DNA of 16,814 nt from Loktanella sp. UBA3435 (GTDB lineage Bacteria; Pseudomonadota; Alphaproteobacteria; Rhodobacterales; Rhodobacteraceae): NCBI GenBank assembly GCA_002378665.1, contig DFSO01000052.1, positions 1 through 16,814 on the forward strand, read 5' to 3'. The position numbers and the translations under genes were made by a program. Positions 1 to 6,226 of this stretch are shown one piece after another. Numbering within the stretch: the first letter of the stretch is position 1; every line of letters begins with the position of its first letter. The notes below the pieces were generated by a model. That model saw only the letters and a list, made by a program, of their open reading frames with translations. It did no database searches and was not told where the DNA came from.

Positions 1-125
1 ACTTTGATACGCATATACCAGTTGAAGGGTTTGGAGGCATTGCCAGCAGACTTTGTTGCTTTGCTCCGCTGATAGAGCACCAACCTGCCGTCAAAATGTG
101 TTACTTCATTGTTGTAGTAAGCCAT
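1..125 (-). CDS. Tyrosine-type phage integrase, N-terminal fragment (cut by window edge)
   Basis: Read on the minus strand from the ATG at 123-125, this frame stays open for 41 codons to the window edge. It begins MAYYNNEVTHFDGRLVLYQR and ends near NWYMRIKV. The pattern 'LVLYQR ... W.MRIKV' resembles the start of phage and island site-specific integrases common in Rhodobacterales, where it precedes the arm-type DNA-binding domain. The catalytic domain (Arg-His-Arg-Tyr) would lie outside the window, so the assignment rests on N-terminal similarity alone. A GAGG at about 10 bases before the ATG could be the ribosome binding site. The gene points away from rpsI and is preceded by a repeat-rich AT-rich block. 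It could be a live integrase at the edge of an island or prophage, or a relic. Confidence 0.6.
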   Translation of the reverse strand, partial: MAYYNNEVTHFDGRLVLYQRSKATKSAGNASKPFNWYMRIK

Positions 126-140
126 AGAGGAGCAACCTCG

Positions 141-249
141 TTTGCTACCTGTATGCTACTGTCGCTAACCGTAAAGTCAACATAGACTACATTTTGCTTA
201 TTTTTTGCTACAACCAAAACTGCAGACGCAAACACTACATATAGCAAAA
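141..249. repeat. Cluster of GCTAC-type short repeats upstream of the integrase
   Basis: An AT-rich stretch carries short direct repeats built on TTTGCTAC. Their GCTA (or GCTT) cores start at 144, 155, 164, 196 and 207, and an inverted copy (TAGCAAAA) lies at 243-249. The spacings are 11, 9, 32 and 11 bases, close to whole turns of the helix, so most copies would face the same side of the DNA. Such arrays next to an integrase gene often bind integrase arms, an excisionase or a repressor. That role is inferred; only the repeats are seen. Confidence 0.45.
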
Positions 250-270
250 GGGCGCCACAAAATGACGCCC
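244..270 (-). terminator. Rho-independent terminator after rpsI
   Basis: On the minus strand GGGCGTC (264-270) pairs with GGCGCCC (250-256), giving a 7-bp stem with one G-T pair and a 7-base loop (257-263). TTTTGC follows at 244-249. It lies 25 bases after the rpsI stop and should end the rplM-rpsI transcript before the integrase gene. Confidence 0.75.
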
Positions 271-295
271 CTCCACAATATATAGTGAGATAATT

Positions 296-790
296 TTAAC
301 GCTTCGAGAACTGGAAGCTCTTACGGGCTTTTGCTTTGCCGTATTTCTTACGCTCAACAACGCGGCTATCGCGTGTGAGGAAGCCTGCTGCTTTCAAAGC
401 AGCACGTAGTGTTGGATCATAAAGCTGAAGCGCTTTCGATACACCGTGCTTCACCGCACCAGCTTGGCCAGAAAGGCCGCCGCCAGCAACAGTTGCCATA
501 ACGTCGAACTGATCAACAACACCAGCAACTTGGAATGGCTGACGCAGGATCATCTGCAGAACTGGACGTGCGAAATACACGGACATTTCCTTGCCGTTCA
601 CAACAACTTTGCCGGAACCTGGCTTGATCCAAACGCGGGCAACCGCGTCTTTACGCTTACCAGTTGCATACGCGCGGCCGAGCGCGTCACGCACTGGCTC
701 ACGGTTGATCGCAACAGGTGCAGCAGCTGGCGCTTCAACGCCTTCTGCGACTTTGCCCAGATCTTCGAGCGAGTTTACTTGATCAACCAT
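296..790 (-). CDS. rpsI: 30S ribosomal protein S9
   Basis: Component of the small subunit; its C-terminal tail reaches the P-site tRNA. The protein has 164 residues. The conserved core starts near residue 40 with YATGKRKDAVARVWIKPGSG, followed by the GG-rich 'GGGLSGQAGAVKHGVSKAL' segment, and ends in the typical basic tail '..RKSFQFSKR' with the terminal Lys-Arg. The first 35-38 residues are an acidic, Ala/Pro-rich extension not found in the roughly 130-residue E. coli S9; longer N-termini are common in alphaproteobacterial S9. The ATG overlaps the rplM stop by one base (TAATG), so the two are translationally coupled. A terminator follows. Confidence 0.97.
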   Translation of the reverse strand: MVDQVNSLEDLGKVAEGVEAPAAAPVAINREPVRDALGRAYATGKRKDAVARVWIKPGSGKVVVNGKEMSVYFARPVLQMILRQPFQVAGVVDQFDVMATVAGGGLSGQAGAVKHGVSKALQLYDPTLRAALKAAGFLTRDSRVVERKKYGKAKARKSFQFSKR

Positions 791-1251
791 TATGCAGTCC
801 TCGTGTTCTTTTTGTTCATGGATGCAACATCCAGAACTTCAGGCTTCTGCGCTTCCATGCCATGCTCTGTGCCTGCGAATACGCGCAGGTGAGTCATTTG
901 CTGGCGGGACAGTTTGCCACCAGGCAACATGCGCTCAACAGCTTTCATGATAACGCGCTCAGGGTGCTTACCCTCAAGGATGTCCGCCTTGGACTTTTCC
1001 TTGATGCCACCTGGGTGGCCTGTGTGCCAGTAGTACATTTCTGCACGCTTGTTGCCGGTCATCTGGATTTTCTCACAGTTGATCACGATAACATTGTCGC
1101 CCATATCCATGTGCGGCGTGAAGGATGGTTTGTGCTTGCCACGCAAGCGCATTGCGATGATCGAAGCAAGACGGCCCAGAACAACGCCTTCAGCGTCGAT
1201 CAGGATCCATTTCTTGTCGATATCCGCAGGAGTCGCGGTAAAAGTAGTCAT
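790..1251 (-). CDS. rplM: 50S ribosomal protein L13
   Basis: Large-subunit protein that binds 23S rRNA early in assembly. The 153 residues match the usual bacterial length. Family landmarks include 'KKWILIDAEGVVLGRLAS', 'RLRGKHKPSFTPHMDMGDNV', 'YYWHTGHPGG', 'RMLPGGKLSR' and 'LRVFAGTEHGMEAQ'. It is the first gene of a two-gene operon with rpsI, the arrangement kept across most bacteria. A GGTGA sequence 4 to 8 bases before the ATG is the likely ribosome binding site. A promoter and a leader hairpin lie just upstream. Confidence 0.98.
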   Translation of the reverse strand: MTTFTATPADIDKKWILIDAEGVVLGRLASIIAMRLRGKHKPSFTPHMDMGDNVIVINCEKIQMTGNKRAEMYYWHTGHPGGIKEKSKADILEGKHPERVIMKAVERMLPGGKLSRQQMTHLRVFAGTEHGMEAQKPEVLDVASMNKKNTRTA

Positions 1252-1269
1252 AAGTCACCAATTCTAGTG

Positions 1270-1285
1270 GGGCCATAGGCGGCCC
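1270..1285 (-). promoter_or_regulatory. Hairpin in the rplM leader
   Basis: On the minus strand GGGCC (1281-1285) and GGCCC (1270-1274) pair perfectly around a 6-base loop, 18 bases upstream of the rplM start and just downstream of the predicted transcription start. L13 is known in several bacteria to control its own operon through the leader, so this could be an L13-responsive element. No T-run follows, so it is not a simple terminator. Regulation is inferred. Confidence 0.4.
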
Positions 1286-1302
1286 GTCATTCGGATAGGT
1301 GG

Positions 1303-1330
1303 CTTATAGTCGGACCAAAGCCTGCGTCAA
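1303..1330 (-). promoter_or_regulatory. Sigma-70-type promoter for rplM-rpsI
   Basis: The minus strand shows TTGACG (1325-1330), 16 bases, then TATAAG (1303-1308). Five of six bases match each consensus. The start of transcription would fall near 1296, giving a leader of about 45 bases that contains the hairpin at 1270-1285. Confidence 0.6.
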
Positions 1331-1378
1331 GCACCACATTTCCGCAATAATCATGCAATAACAAAGGCTTACAAAATA

Positions 1379-1392
1379 GGTATTATTATACC
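1379..1392 (-). terminator. Weak AT-rich hairpin after the MocR gene
   Basis: Directly after the MocR-type gene, GGTAT (1388-1392 on the minus strand) pairs with ATACC (1379-1383) around AATA, followed by TATTTTG. The stem is only 5 bp and AT-rich, so termination would be weak and read-through into rplM is possible. The same bases include a perfect TATAAT (minus strand, 1385-1390) without a matching -35, so the site may have another role. Confidence 0.25.
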
Positions 1393-1395
1393 CCA

Positions 1396-2796
1396 TTATC
1401 CATCGATTAATCGGGCGGGATTTGCGAGCAATAGGTTCATTTTTGCAAGCGCGTCGCGGAAAACTTGCTCATCCACGCAGGTATTCAACGCAAGGCGCAC
1501 TGCATTTGGCGTTTTGGCATCCGAGAGCGCAAACTCATCCGAGGGCCGCACTTTGATGCCTTGTTTTTCGCAGGCCATAGAAAAGCTAGACGCGCGCCAC
1601 CCCGTTGGCATTTGAAGCCAAATGAAGGGCGCATCCTCGCGCCACCGAATATCCCAGGCCCCAAGCGCATTCACTGCAAGTCGCACACGCTGCGCTGTTG
1701 CCGCGAAGACATCCTTGCGGATTTGATGCGCCGCACCCGACCGAATGAGCCCTTCGCATAAGTCCGTAATCGGCTGTGAGACCCCATAAAACGAGCTTTG
1801 TGCCACTTGCCGCAGATTGTCTTGTTGCCCTTGTGGCCCAACCATATAGCCAAACCGCAACGCACCACTTACGGTCTTTGTTAGCGACGAAATGTAGTAA
1901 GCATTGCCGCCTGTCAGTACGCGGTAGCTTGGCACTTCAGTCGCGAGCGGCGTGTGACAATCGTCCTCAATGACCATGATATCTAGTTTTTCCGCCAGCT
2001 TTGCGAGCGCCTGTTTGCGTACAAGAGTTGTTTTGATCGTTGTTGGGCTATGTACTTCTGCCGCTGTCAAAAGAACCTGACCGCCATGGTTGCGGTAGGC
2101 TGCCTCTAACGCCTCAGGGATGATGCCCTCGTCATCCATCGCTACCCCTACGACCTTTGCCCGTAGTAATTGCCCCGCATGGCGCACGCCGGGATAAGAA
2201 AGCTCCTCGGTCAAAATAACGGGTGCCGCACCATGCAAAACCGCTTGTAGCGCTAATACACAACAGTTTTGCGCGCCATTCCCGAGAACGACATCGTCCG
2301 CCGTGACATAACCCACGCGGATGGCATCAATCCATCCCGCAACCGCTTCGCGTGCGCCATAATCTGTTTGCGCTGTTGGATAGTTAATGTGTCGCCTGCA
2401 ATGTGACTGGCCGAGTTCGATCAACGCATCATCAATGATCCGCCCCTGCCCGACATCTGGCACGCGGCTACTGCGAAAATCGGCAAAGCCCTCATCCACA
2501 TGATAAATCAGACTGTCAGGGTTCACAGGTGGGCGCACAATTTTACCAGCCACAAAAGTTCCGCGCCCAACTTGTGCCTCAAGCCGGCCCTCTTCGGTCA
2601 AGATTGCATATGCGCGTGCCACCGTGCCGGGTGTTAAGCCGATACGATACCCCAATTCCCGCATAGGTGGCAGTTGCTGGCCCGCCGAAAGTTCGCCCGA
2701 CATGATGGCGTCGCGAATGGCTTGCGCTAGCGCTTTGTATTTCGATTTGCCCGCAGATGAGAGGTCTGGCGTCCATATTGTATCGGATACAATCAT
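1396..2796 (-). CDS. MocR/PdxR-type transcriptional regulator (GntR winged helix fused to an aminotransferase fold)
   Basis: A PLP-binding transcription factor of about 466 residues. Residues 18-82 form a GntR winged helix ('YKALAQAIRDAIMSGELSAG', 'LPPMRELGYRIGLTPGTVARAY', 'VGRGTF'). The rest is a fold-type I aminotransferase domain with 'NGAQNCCVLALQAV', 'SYPGVRHAG', the PLP aspartate in 'VIEDDCHTPL' (about residue 278) and the Schiff-base lysine in 'SSLTKTVSGALRFGYMVGP' (about 307). Members sense PLP or amino-acid-like ligands and often act on a neighbouring gene. I chose the ATG at 2794-2796 because AGG precedes it at good spacing (ACAAGGTAAACAAA); an upstream in-frame start at 2829 would reach past the predicted promoter. 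It is divergent from a DUF1127 gene, and dyad sites in and before its first codons suggest autoregulation. Its effector is unknown. Confidence 0.93.
   Translation of the reverse strand: MIVSDTIWTPDLSSAGKSKYKALAQAIRDAIMSGELSAGQQLPPMRELGYRIGLTPGTVARAYAILTEEGRLEAQVGRGTFVAGKIVRPPVNPDSLIYHVDEGFADFRSSRVPDVGQGRIIDDALIELGQSHCRRHINYPTAQTDYGAREAVAGWIDAIRVGYVTADDVVLGNGAQNCCVLALQAVLHGAAPVILTEELSYPGVRHAGQLLRAKVVGVAMDDEGIIPEALEAAYRNHGGQVLLTAAEVHSPTTIKTTLVRKQALAKLAEKLDIMVIEDDCHTPLATEVPSYRVLTGGNAYYISSLTKTVSGALRFGYMVGPQGQQDNLRQVAQSSFYGVSQPITDLCEGLIRSGAAHQIRKDVFAATAQRVRLAVNALGAWDIRWREDAPFIWLQMPTGWRASSFSMACEKQGIKVRPSDEFALSDAKTPNAVRLALNTCVDEQVFRDALAKMNLLLANPARLIDG
2777..2793. promoter_or_regulatory. Perfect 17-bp palindrome over codons 2-7 of the MocR gene (operator-like site A)
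   Basis: ATTGTATC, one base, GATACAAT: two perfect 8-base arms around a single central base. It sits inside the coding sequence immediately after the MocR start codon. Two related sites lie in the adjoining promoter region (2820-2830 and 2852-2867). The TTGTAT/ATACAA arms look like a dimeric winged-helix operator, and the position would let the regulator block its own transcription. Confidence 0.5.
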
Positions 2797-2819
2797 TTTG
2801 TTTACCTTGTGTCGCCCGC

Positions 2820-2830
2820 ATTGTAGCAAT
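2820..2830. promoter_or_regulatory. Short dyad ATTG-TAG-CAAT (operator-like site C)
   Basis: ATTG and CAAT flank three bases. It shares the ATTGTA start with site A and overlaps the -10 and start region of the predicted MocR promoter. It is short enough to arise by chance; its position between the two stronger sites is the reason to list it. Confidence 0.25.
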
Positions 2831-2861
2831 TATATAGCAGCAATACGCTGCATTGTGTCAA
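2831..2861 (-). promoter_or_regulatory. Promoter for the MocR-type regulator
   Basis: The minus strand has a perfect TTGACA (2856-2861) and an AT-rich TATATAAT (2829-2836). Spacing is 19 bases to TATATA, or 21 to the perfect TATAAT, longer than ideal, which suggests a promoter needing or tolerating a regulator. The -35 lies inside dyad site B (2852-2867), so a protein bound there would cover it. Confidence 0.45.
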
Positions 2862-2867
2862 TACAAT
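2852..2867. promoter_or_regulatory. Near-palindrome ATTGTGTC-AATACAAT (operator-like site B)
   Basis: The outer bases ATTGT and ACAAT match site A at 2777-2793 exactly; the inner bases differ. It lies 15 bases before the DUF1127 ATG and covers the -35 of the divergent MocR promoter. A single factor bound here could control both genes. The natural candidate is the MocR-type protein itself. Confidence 0.5.
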
Positions 2868-2882
2868 ATCAGGAGTTACACC

Positions 2883-3110
2883 ATGTCACCAGCGCTTCAT
2901 GCCGCGCAAATCGCTTTGCTCAACGATCAAACTCGCTTGCCCACGACAGCGCAGTTTTTCATTGTCGCGGCAGTGATGGTGACGAAATGGGACCGTCACC
3001 GCCGAACCCGTAAAGCGCTCGGAAAGCTTGATAAGCATATCTTGAATGACATCGGCTTAACGAAGCCTACGGCCATGAATGAAGCCCAAAAGCCATTCTG
3101 GCAGGATTAA
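2883..3110 (+). CDS. DUF1127 (YjiS-like) small basic protein
   Basis: A 75-residue protein starting MSPALHAAQIALLNDQTRLP. The N-terminal half is a hydrophobic or amphipathic helix; the C-terminal half carries the DUF1127 signature 'KWDRHRRTRKALGKLDKHILNDIGL'. Family members are small Arg/Lys-rich proteins; one in Rhodobacter sphaeroides (CcaF1) binds RNA and affects sRNA processing, and homologues in Agrobacterium influence phosphate and carbon metabolism. Here the function is unknown. The ATG at 2883 follows AGGAG (2871-2875) at ideal spacing, so the longer in-frame start at 2853 is unlikely. It is divergent from the MocR-type gene, shares its regulatory region, and ends at a strong bidirectional terminator. 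Confidence 0.9.
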   Translation: MSPALHAAQIALLNDQTRLPTTAQFFIVAAVMVTKWDRHRRTRKALGKLDKHILNDIGLTKPTAMNEAQKPFWQD

Positions 3111-3114
3111 AGTG

Positions 3115-3143
3115 AAAAGGTCGGCACATCGTGACGGCCTTTT
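3115..3143. terminator. Bidirectional terminator between the DUF1127 and thioesterase genes
   Basis: AAAAGGTCG (3115-3123) pairs with CGGCCTTTT (3135-3143): a 9-bp stem with one G-T pair, capped by an inner CAC/GTG pairing (3125-3127 with 3131-3133). The A-run on one side and T-run on the other make it work in both directions for the two converging transcripts. The thioesterase stop codon (3142-3144) is embedded in its edge. Confidence 0.75.
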
Positions 3144-3558
3144 ACTTAGGCGGGATTGAATAGGTCAAGGAAGCCCGAGCGACAGGTTCGGCCTTACCTT
3201 CACTGTAGATCAGACAATCGCCAACGGCCAAAACGCGGCCCAGCTTGTGAATGACTGCCTCGCAAATCAAATCGACGCCAGCCACAGGTTTGCGCATGAA
3301 ATCAATGCTGCAATTGGTAGTCACGGCCAAGGCTTGGGGCCCGATCCGGCTCAGGATTGCCAAATACATCGCCACATCGGCAAGCCCGAACATCGCTGGC
3401 CCCGACACCGTGCCTCCAGGGCGCAAATGCCGCTCGGCAGTGACAAGGCGCAAGCGCACCCCCTGCTCTGTCACGCCTTCGACGGCAAAATCGCTGTGCA
3501 CCTGTGGGAAGGTTTCCACCAAGAAGGCCGTTAAGCCTGCTGCATCCATCTTGATCAT
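3142..3558 (-). CDS. PaaI-family hotdog-fold thioesterase
   Basis: A single hotdog-domain protein of 138 residues. Members cleave acyl- or aryl-CoA thioesters; the substrate here is unknown. The family core is 'RHLRPGGTVSGPAMFGLADVAMYLAI', where the short 'GG..SGP..F.LAD.A' stretch enters the hotdog helix that carries the catalytic Asp/Glu, followed by 'AVTTNCSIDFMRKP' and 'GDCLIYSEGKAEPVARASLTY'. The start is ATG 3556-3558, overlapping the carboxypeptidase stop by one base (TGATG); a GTG at 3559-3561, giving a 4-base overlap, is an equal alternative. It is the last gene of a trmJ-ctaA-M32 cluster, which gives no clear metabolic clue. Confidence 0.88.
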   Translation of the reverse strand: MIKMDAAGLTAFLVETFPQVHSDFAVEGVTEQGVRLRLVTAERHLRPGGTVSGPAMFGLADVAMYLAILSRIGPQALAVTTNCSIDFMRKPVAGVDLICEAVIHKLGRVLAVGDCLIYSEGKAEPVARASLTYSIPPK

Positions 3559-5027
3559 CACAGCCCGTAAATCCCGCTGAACTTTGCCTCAAGGTAATTC
3601 AGCAATGGTCCTTCGCTCGGCACAAATCCGCAGGCGCGCGTAATCACGTCCTTTGGCTCATACAGGCCGCCACTACACTGCACATTGTCACGCAGCCAAG
3701 CCACAGCCTTAGACGTATCACCCTTGGCCAAATCCGCGTCGAGCGTTGGCACGGCCCCGCGCATCACCTCGTTGAGACAGCCCGCAAAGACGTTGCCCAG
3801 CGTATAGGTCGGGAAATAGCCCATCAGTCCTTCGGACCAATGCACATCCTGCAAAACACCGTTTGAGGGCTTATCGACCGCATAGCCGAAATCGGCCTTG
3901 AAGCGGTCATTCCAAGCGGCTTCCAAGTCCTTGACCGCCAGATCACCCGAGATCAACGCCCGTTCCAGATCAAAGCGCATCAGCACATGCAAGTTATATT
4001 GCAACTCGTCAGCCTCGGTGCGGATGAAGCCGTCGTTGACGCGGTTCACGCAGGCGTAGAATGTGTCCTCATTGGCAATCCCGAAATCACCAAAAGAGTC
4101 GCGCATTTGCCCGTAGAGCCAGCCCGTGAAGGCGCGGCTGCGACCAATCTGGTTCTCGTAAATCCGGCTTTGGCTCTCATGAACGCCCATCGACACACCG
4201 CCACCAAGCGGGGTCAAGAGATAGGCCTCATCGATGTTTTGCTCGTAGCAGGCGTGGCCCACCTCATGAATCGTCGAGTAAAAGCAGTTGAACGGGTCGG
4301 CTGGATTGGTGCGCGTCGTGATCCGCACATCGATCCCTGATCCGCTTGAAAACGGATGCACGGCTTTATCAATGCGTCCTTTGTTCATGTCATAGCCAAA
4401 GGCCAGCGCGAGTTTTGTCGAAAGCGCCAATTGTGCCGCCTCGTCGAAAGTCCCACTCAAACCCATCGGCTTTGGTTGGTCCAAAACAGCCGCCCGCAAC
4501 GCCACCAGACGCGGACGCAGCGCCCTGAACATCGCCTCAAGCTCGGCCCCCGTTGCCCCAGGTTCATAGTCATTCAGCAGCGCGTCATAAAGGTCGCCAC
4601 CTTGCGCCAATGCTACCGCCTCTTCTTGGCGCAGCTTCACGACTTTGTCCAAGACGGGTAAATAGGTTGCTACATCGTCCTCGGCGCGGGCCTTTGCCCA
4701 AATGCGGTGCGCAAGCGACGTTGTCTTGGCGATTTCCTCGGCCAGTTTTGCAGGCACCTTCGCTGTGCGCTCAAAAGACCGCCGGATATGGCGCAGGTTT
4801 GCTGCGGCGACCTCATCAGTTGCCTTGGCCTTTTCAAGCCACTCACCCACACGCTGATCAACACGCCGGGCGTGCAGAACCGACGCCATAGCCGCATGTT
4901 CCTCGGCCCGTTGCGGAGCAGAGCCTTCAGCCATCATCGTTTCCTGATCCCAGCCCAAACGGCCCGATATTTGGCTAAGCGCTTCGGTCTGACGCTGAAA
5001 CGCCATCAAATCTTCATAAGCAGACAT
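3558..5027 (-). CDS. M32-family metallocarboxypeptidase (Taq carboxypeptidase type)
   Basis: A cytoplasmic zinc (or cobalt) carboxypeptidase of 489 residues, close to the usual 500, that removes C-terminal residues from peptides with broad specificity. The M32 motifs are all present: HPF near 224-226, DVRITT (233-238; the D.R.T motif), the HEXXH zinc motif HEVGH (254-258) and HESQSR (283-288), which supplies the third metal ligand. The chain is mostly helical and has no signal peptide. The ATG shares one base with the ctaA stop (TGATG) and the gene is coupled in turn to the thioesterase. The association with ctaA looks like operon packing rather than a pathway. Confidence 0.95.
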   Translation of the reverse strand: MSAYEDLMAFQRQTEALSQISGRLGWDQETMMAEGSAPQRAEEHAAMASVLHARRVDQRVGEWLEKAKATDEVAAANLRHIRRSFERTAKVPAKLAEEIAKTTSLAHRIWAKARAEDDVATYLPVLDKVVKLRQEEAVALAQGGDLYDALLNDYEPGATGAELEAMFRALRPRLVALRAAVLDQPKPMGLSGTFDEAAQLALSTKLALAFGYDMNKGRIDKAVHPFSSGSGIDVRITTRTNPADPFNCFYSTIHEVGHACYEQNIDEAYLLTPLGGGVSMGVHESQSRIYENQIGRSRAFTGWLYGQMRDSFGDFGIANEDTFYACVNRVNDGFIRTEADELQYNLHVLMRFDLERALISGDLAVKDLEAAWNDRFKADFGYAVDKPSNGVLQDVHWSEGLMGYFPTYTLGNVFAGCLNEVMRGAVPTLDADLAKGDTSKAVAWLRDNVQCSGGLYEPKDVITRACGFVPSEGPLLNYLEAKFSGIYGL

Positions 5028-6169
5028 CAGGCTTTACCTCGTACGGATTGGGGATGGGGGTATGCGGCCAAGAACCGGGCGCGGATGACCAAGACCCAGA
5101 GCACAACCGCCCCAAGTTGGTGCACGATGGCGATATTCACGGGCGCAGAATAGATGACCGTCACGATGCCAATCACGACTTGGATAAACATCATCGCCAT
5201 CATCGCGCTAAAGGCAAACTTTGTGCGAACATTCGCGGATTTTCGGGCGCGGCTCCAGACATAGAGGCCGAAGGCGAACAGCACGTAACCCGCCATCCGG
5301 TGCATGAATTGCACAAGACCCGGATCCTCAAAAAAGTTACGCCAAAGCGGGACCAGATCAAAAGGCTGCGGCGGAAAGAACCCACCCGCCATCAACGGCC
5401 AGTCGGGATAATGGCGCCCTGCATCAATGCCCGCAACCAACGCGCCCAGAATGATCTGCAAGAATGCCAAACCAATCAGCCAAGTACCAAGTTTTGAGAG
5501 CCGCGCATCGGCCAAACGACGGGCTTGTAATAAATCCACCTCGCGCCGCGAGAGCCGCATAATATACCATGTGATCACGCCAAAGATCACAAACGCGAGG
5601 CCAAGGTGCGTCGCAAGACGGTAGGACGCCACATCAAGCATGCCCTCTTTAAGACCGCTCGACACCATCCACCAGCCAATGGCACCCTGCAATCCGCCCA
5701 AGGCACCAAGGCCCAAAAGCTTACCCGACCATCCCGACGGCATCTTGCGTAGCGCTAAAAAGCCAAAGAACCCTACAGCCCAAACAAGGCCAATCACGCG
5801 GCCAAGCTGACGGTGGCCCCATTCCCACCAGAAAATGCCTTTGAATTCGGCAAGCGACATGCCCTTGTTTTGCAGCTGATATTCAGGAATCGCTTTGTAT
5901 TTCTCGAATGCAATTGCCCATTCGGCCTCCGACGCTGGCGGCTTTGCCCCTGTGATCGGTGCCCATTCGGTGATCGACAAACCACTGTCTGTCAGACGGG
6001 TCAAACCACCCACCAAGATCATCACACCCACGAGCGCGAAAATAATCCCAAGCCAGATGCGGATAGGGCCACGGGCACCCTGCCCGCCGCGATCAATCCC
6101 GCCAGGGGCTGCGACCTGCTTTTGCGTGGTGCCAACCTCTTCAAAGATGCTGCGGTTCTTCGTGGCCAT
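5027..6169 (-). CDS. ctaA: Haem A synthase (CtaA/Cox15)
   Basis: Inner-membrane enzyme that oxidises the C8 methyl of haem O to a formyl group, giving haem A for aa3-type cytochrome c oxidase. The 380 residues contain eight predicted membrane segments in two four-helix halves. The four expected haem-ligand histidines are visible: H119 in 'WWEWGHRQLGR', H188 in 'THLGLAF', H290 in 'FMHRMAGY' and H350 in 'IVHQLGAVVLW'. The loop 'GGLTRLTDSGLSITEWAPITG' is typical of the alphaproteobacterial/mitochondrial Cox15 type, which lacks the paired loop cysteines of the Bacillus form. AGGAG precedes the ATG at good spacing. It lies 57 bases after trmJ. Confidence 0.96.
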   Translation of the reverse strand: MATKNRSIFEEVGTTQKQVAAPGGIDRGGQGARGPIRIWLGIIFALVGVMILVGGLTRLTDSGLSITEWAPITGAKPPASEAEWAIAFEKYKAIPEYQLQNKGMSLAEFKGIFWWEWGHRQLGRVIGLVWAVGFFGFLALRKMPSGWSGKLLGLGALGGLQGAIGWWMVSSGLKEGMLDVASYRLATHLGLAFVIFGVITWYIMRLSRREVDLLQARRLADARLSKLGTWLIGLAFLQIILGALVAGIDAGRHYPDWPLMAGGFFPPQPFDLVPLWRNFFEDPGLVQFMHRMAGYVLFAFGLYVWSRARKSANVRTKFAFSAMMAMMFIQVVIGIVTVIYSAPVNIAIVHQLGAVVLWVLVIRARFLAAYPHPQSVRGKA

Positions 6170-6226
6170 TGTTGGGTTCTCCTAACTTTCGTGTGCAACC
6201 TAGGACGGGATCATGCCCGCGACAAG

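Noticed and set aside
446..1278. Long plus-strand ORFs opposite rpsI and rplM (148 and 186 codons)
   Set aside because: They are antisense shadows of two highly conserved ribosomal genes, with no family pattern and no good ribosome binding site.
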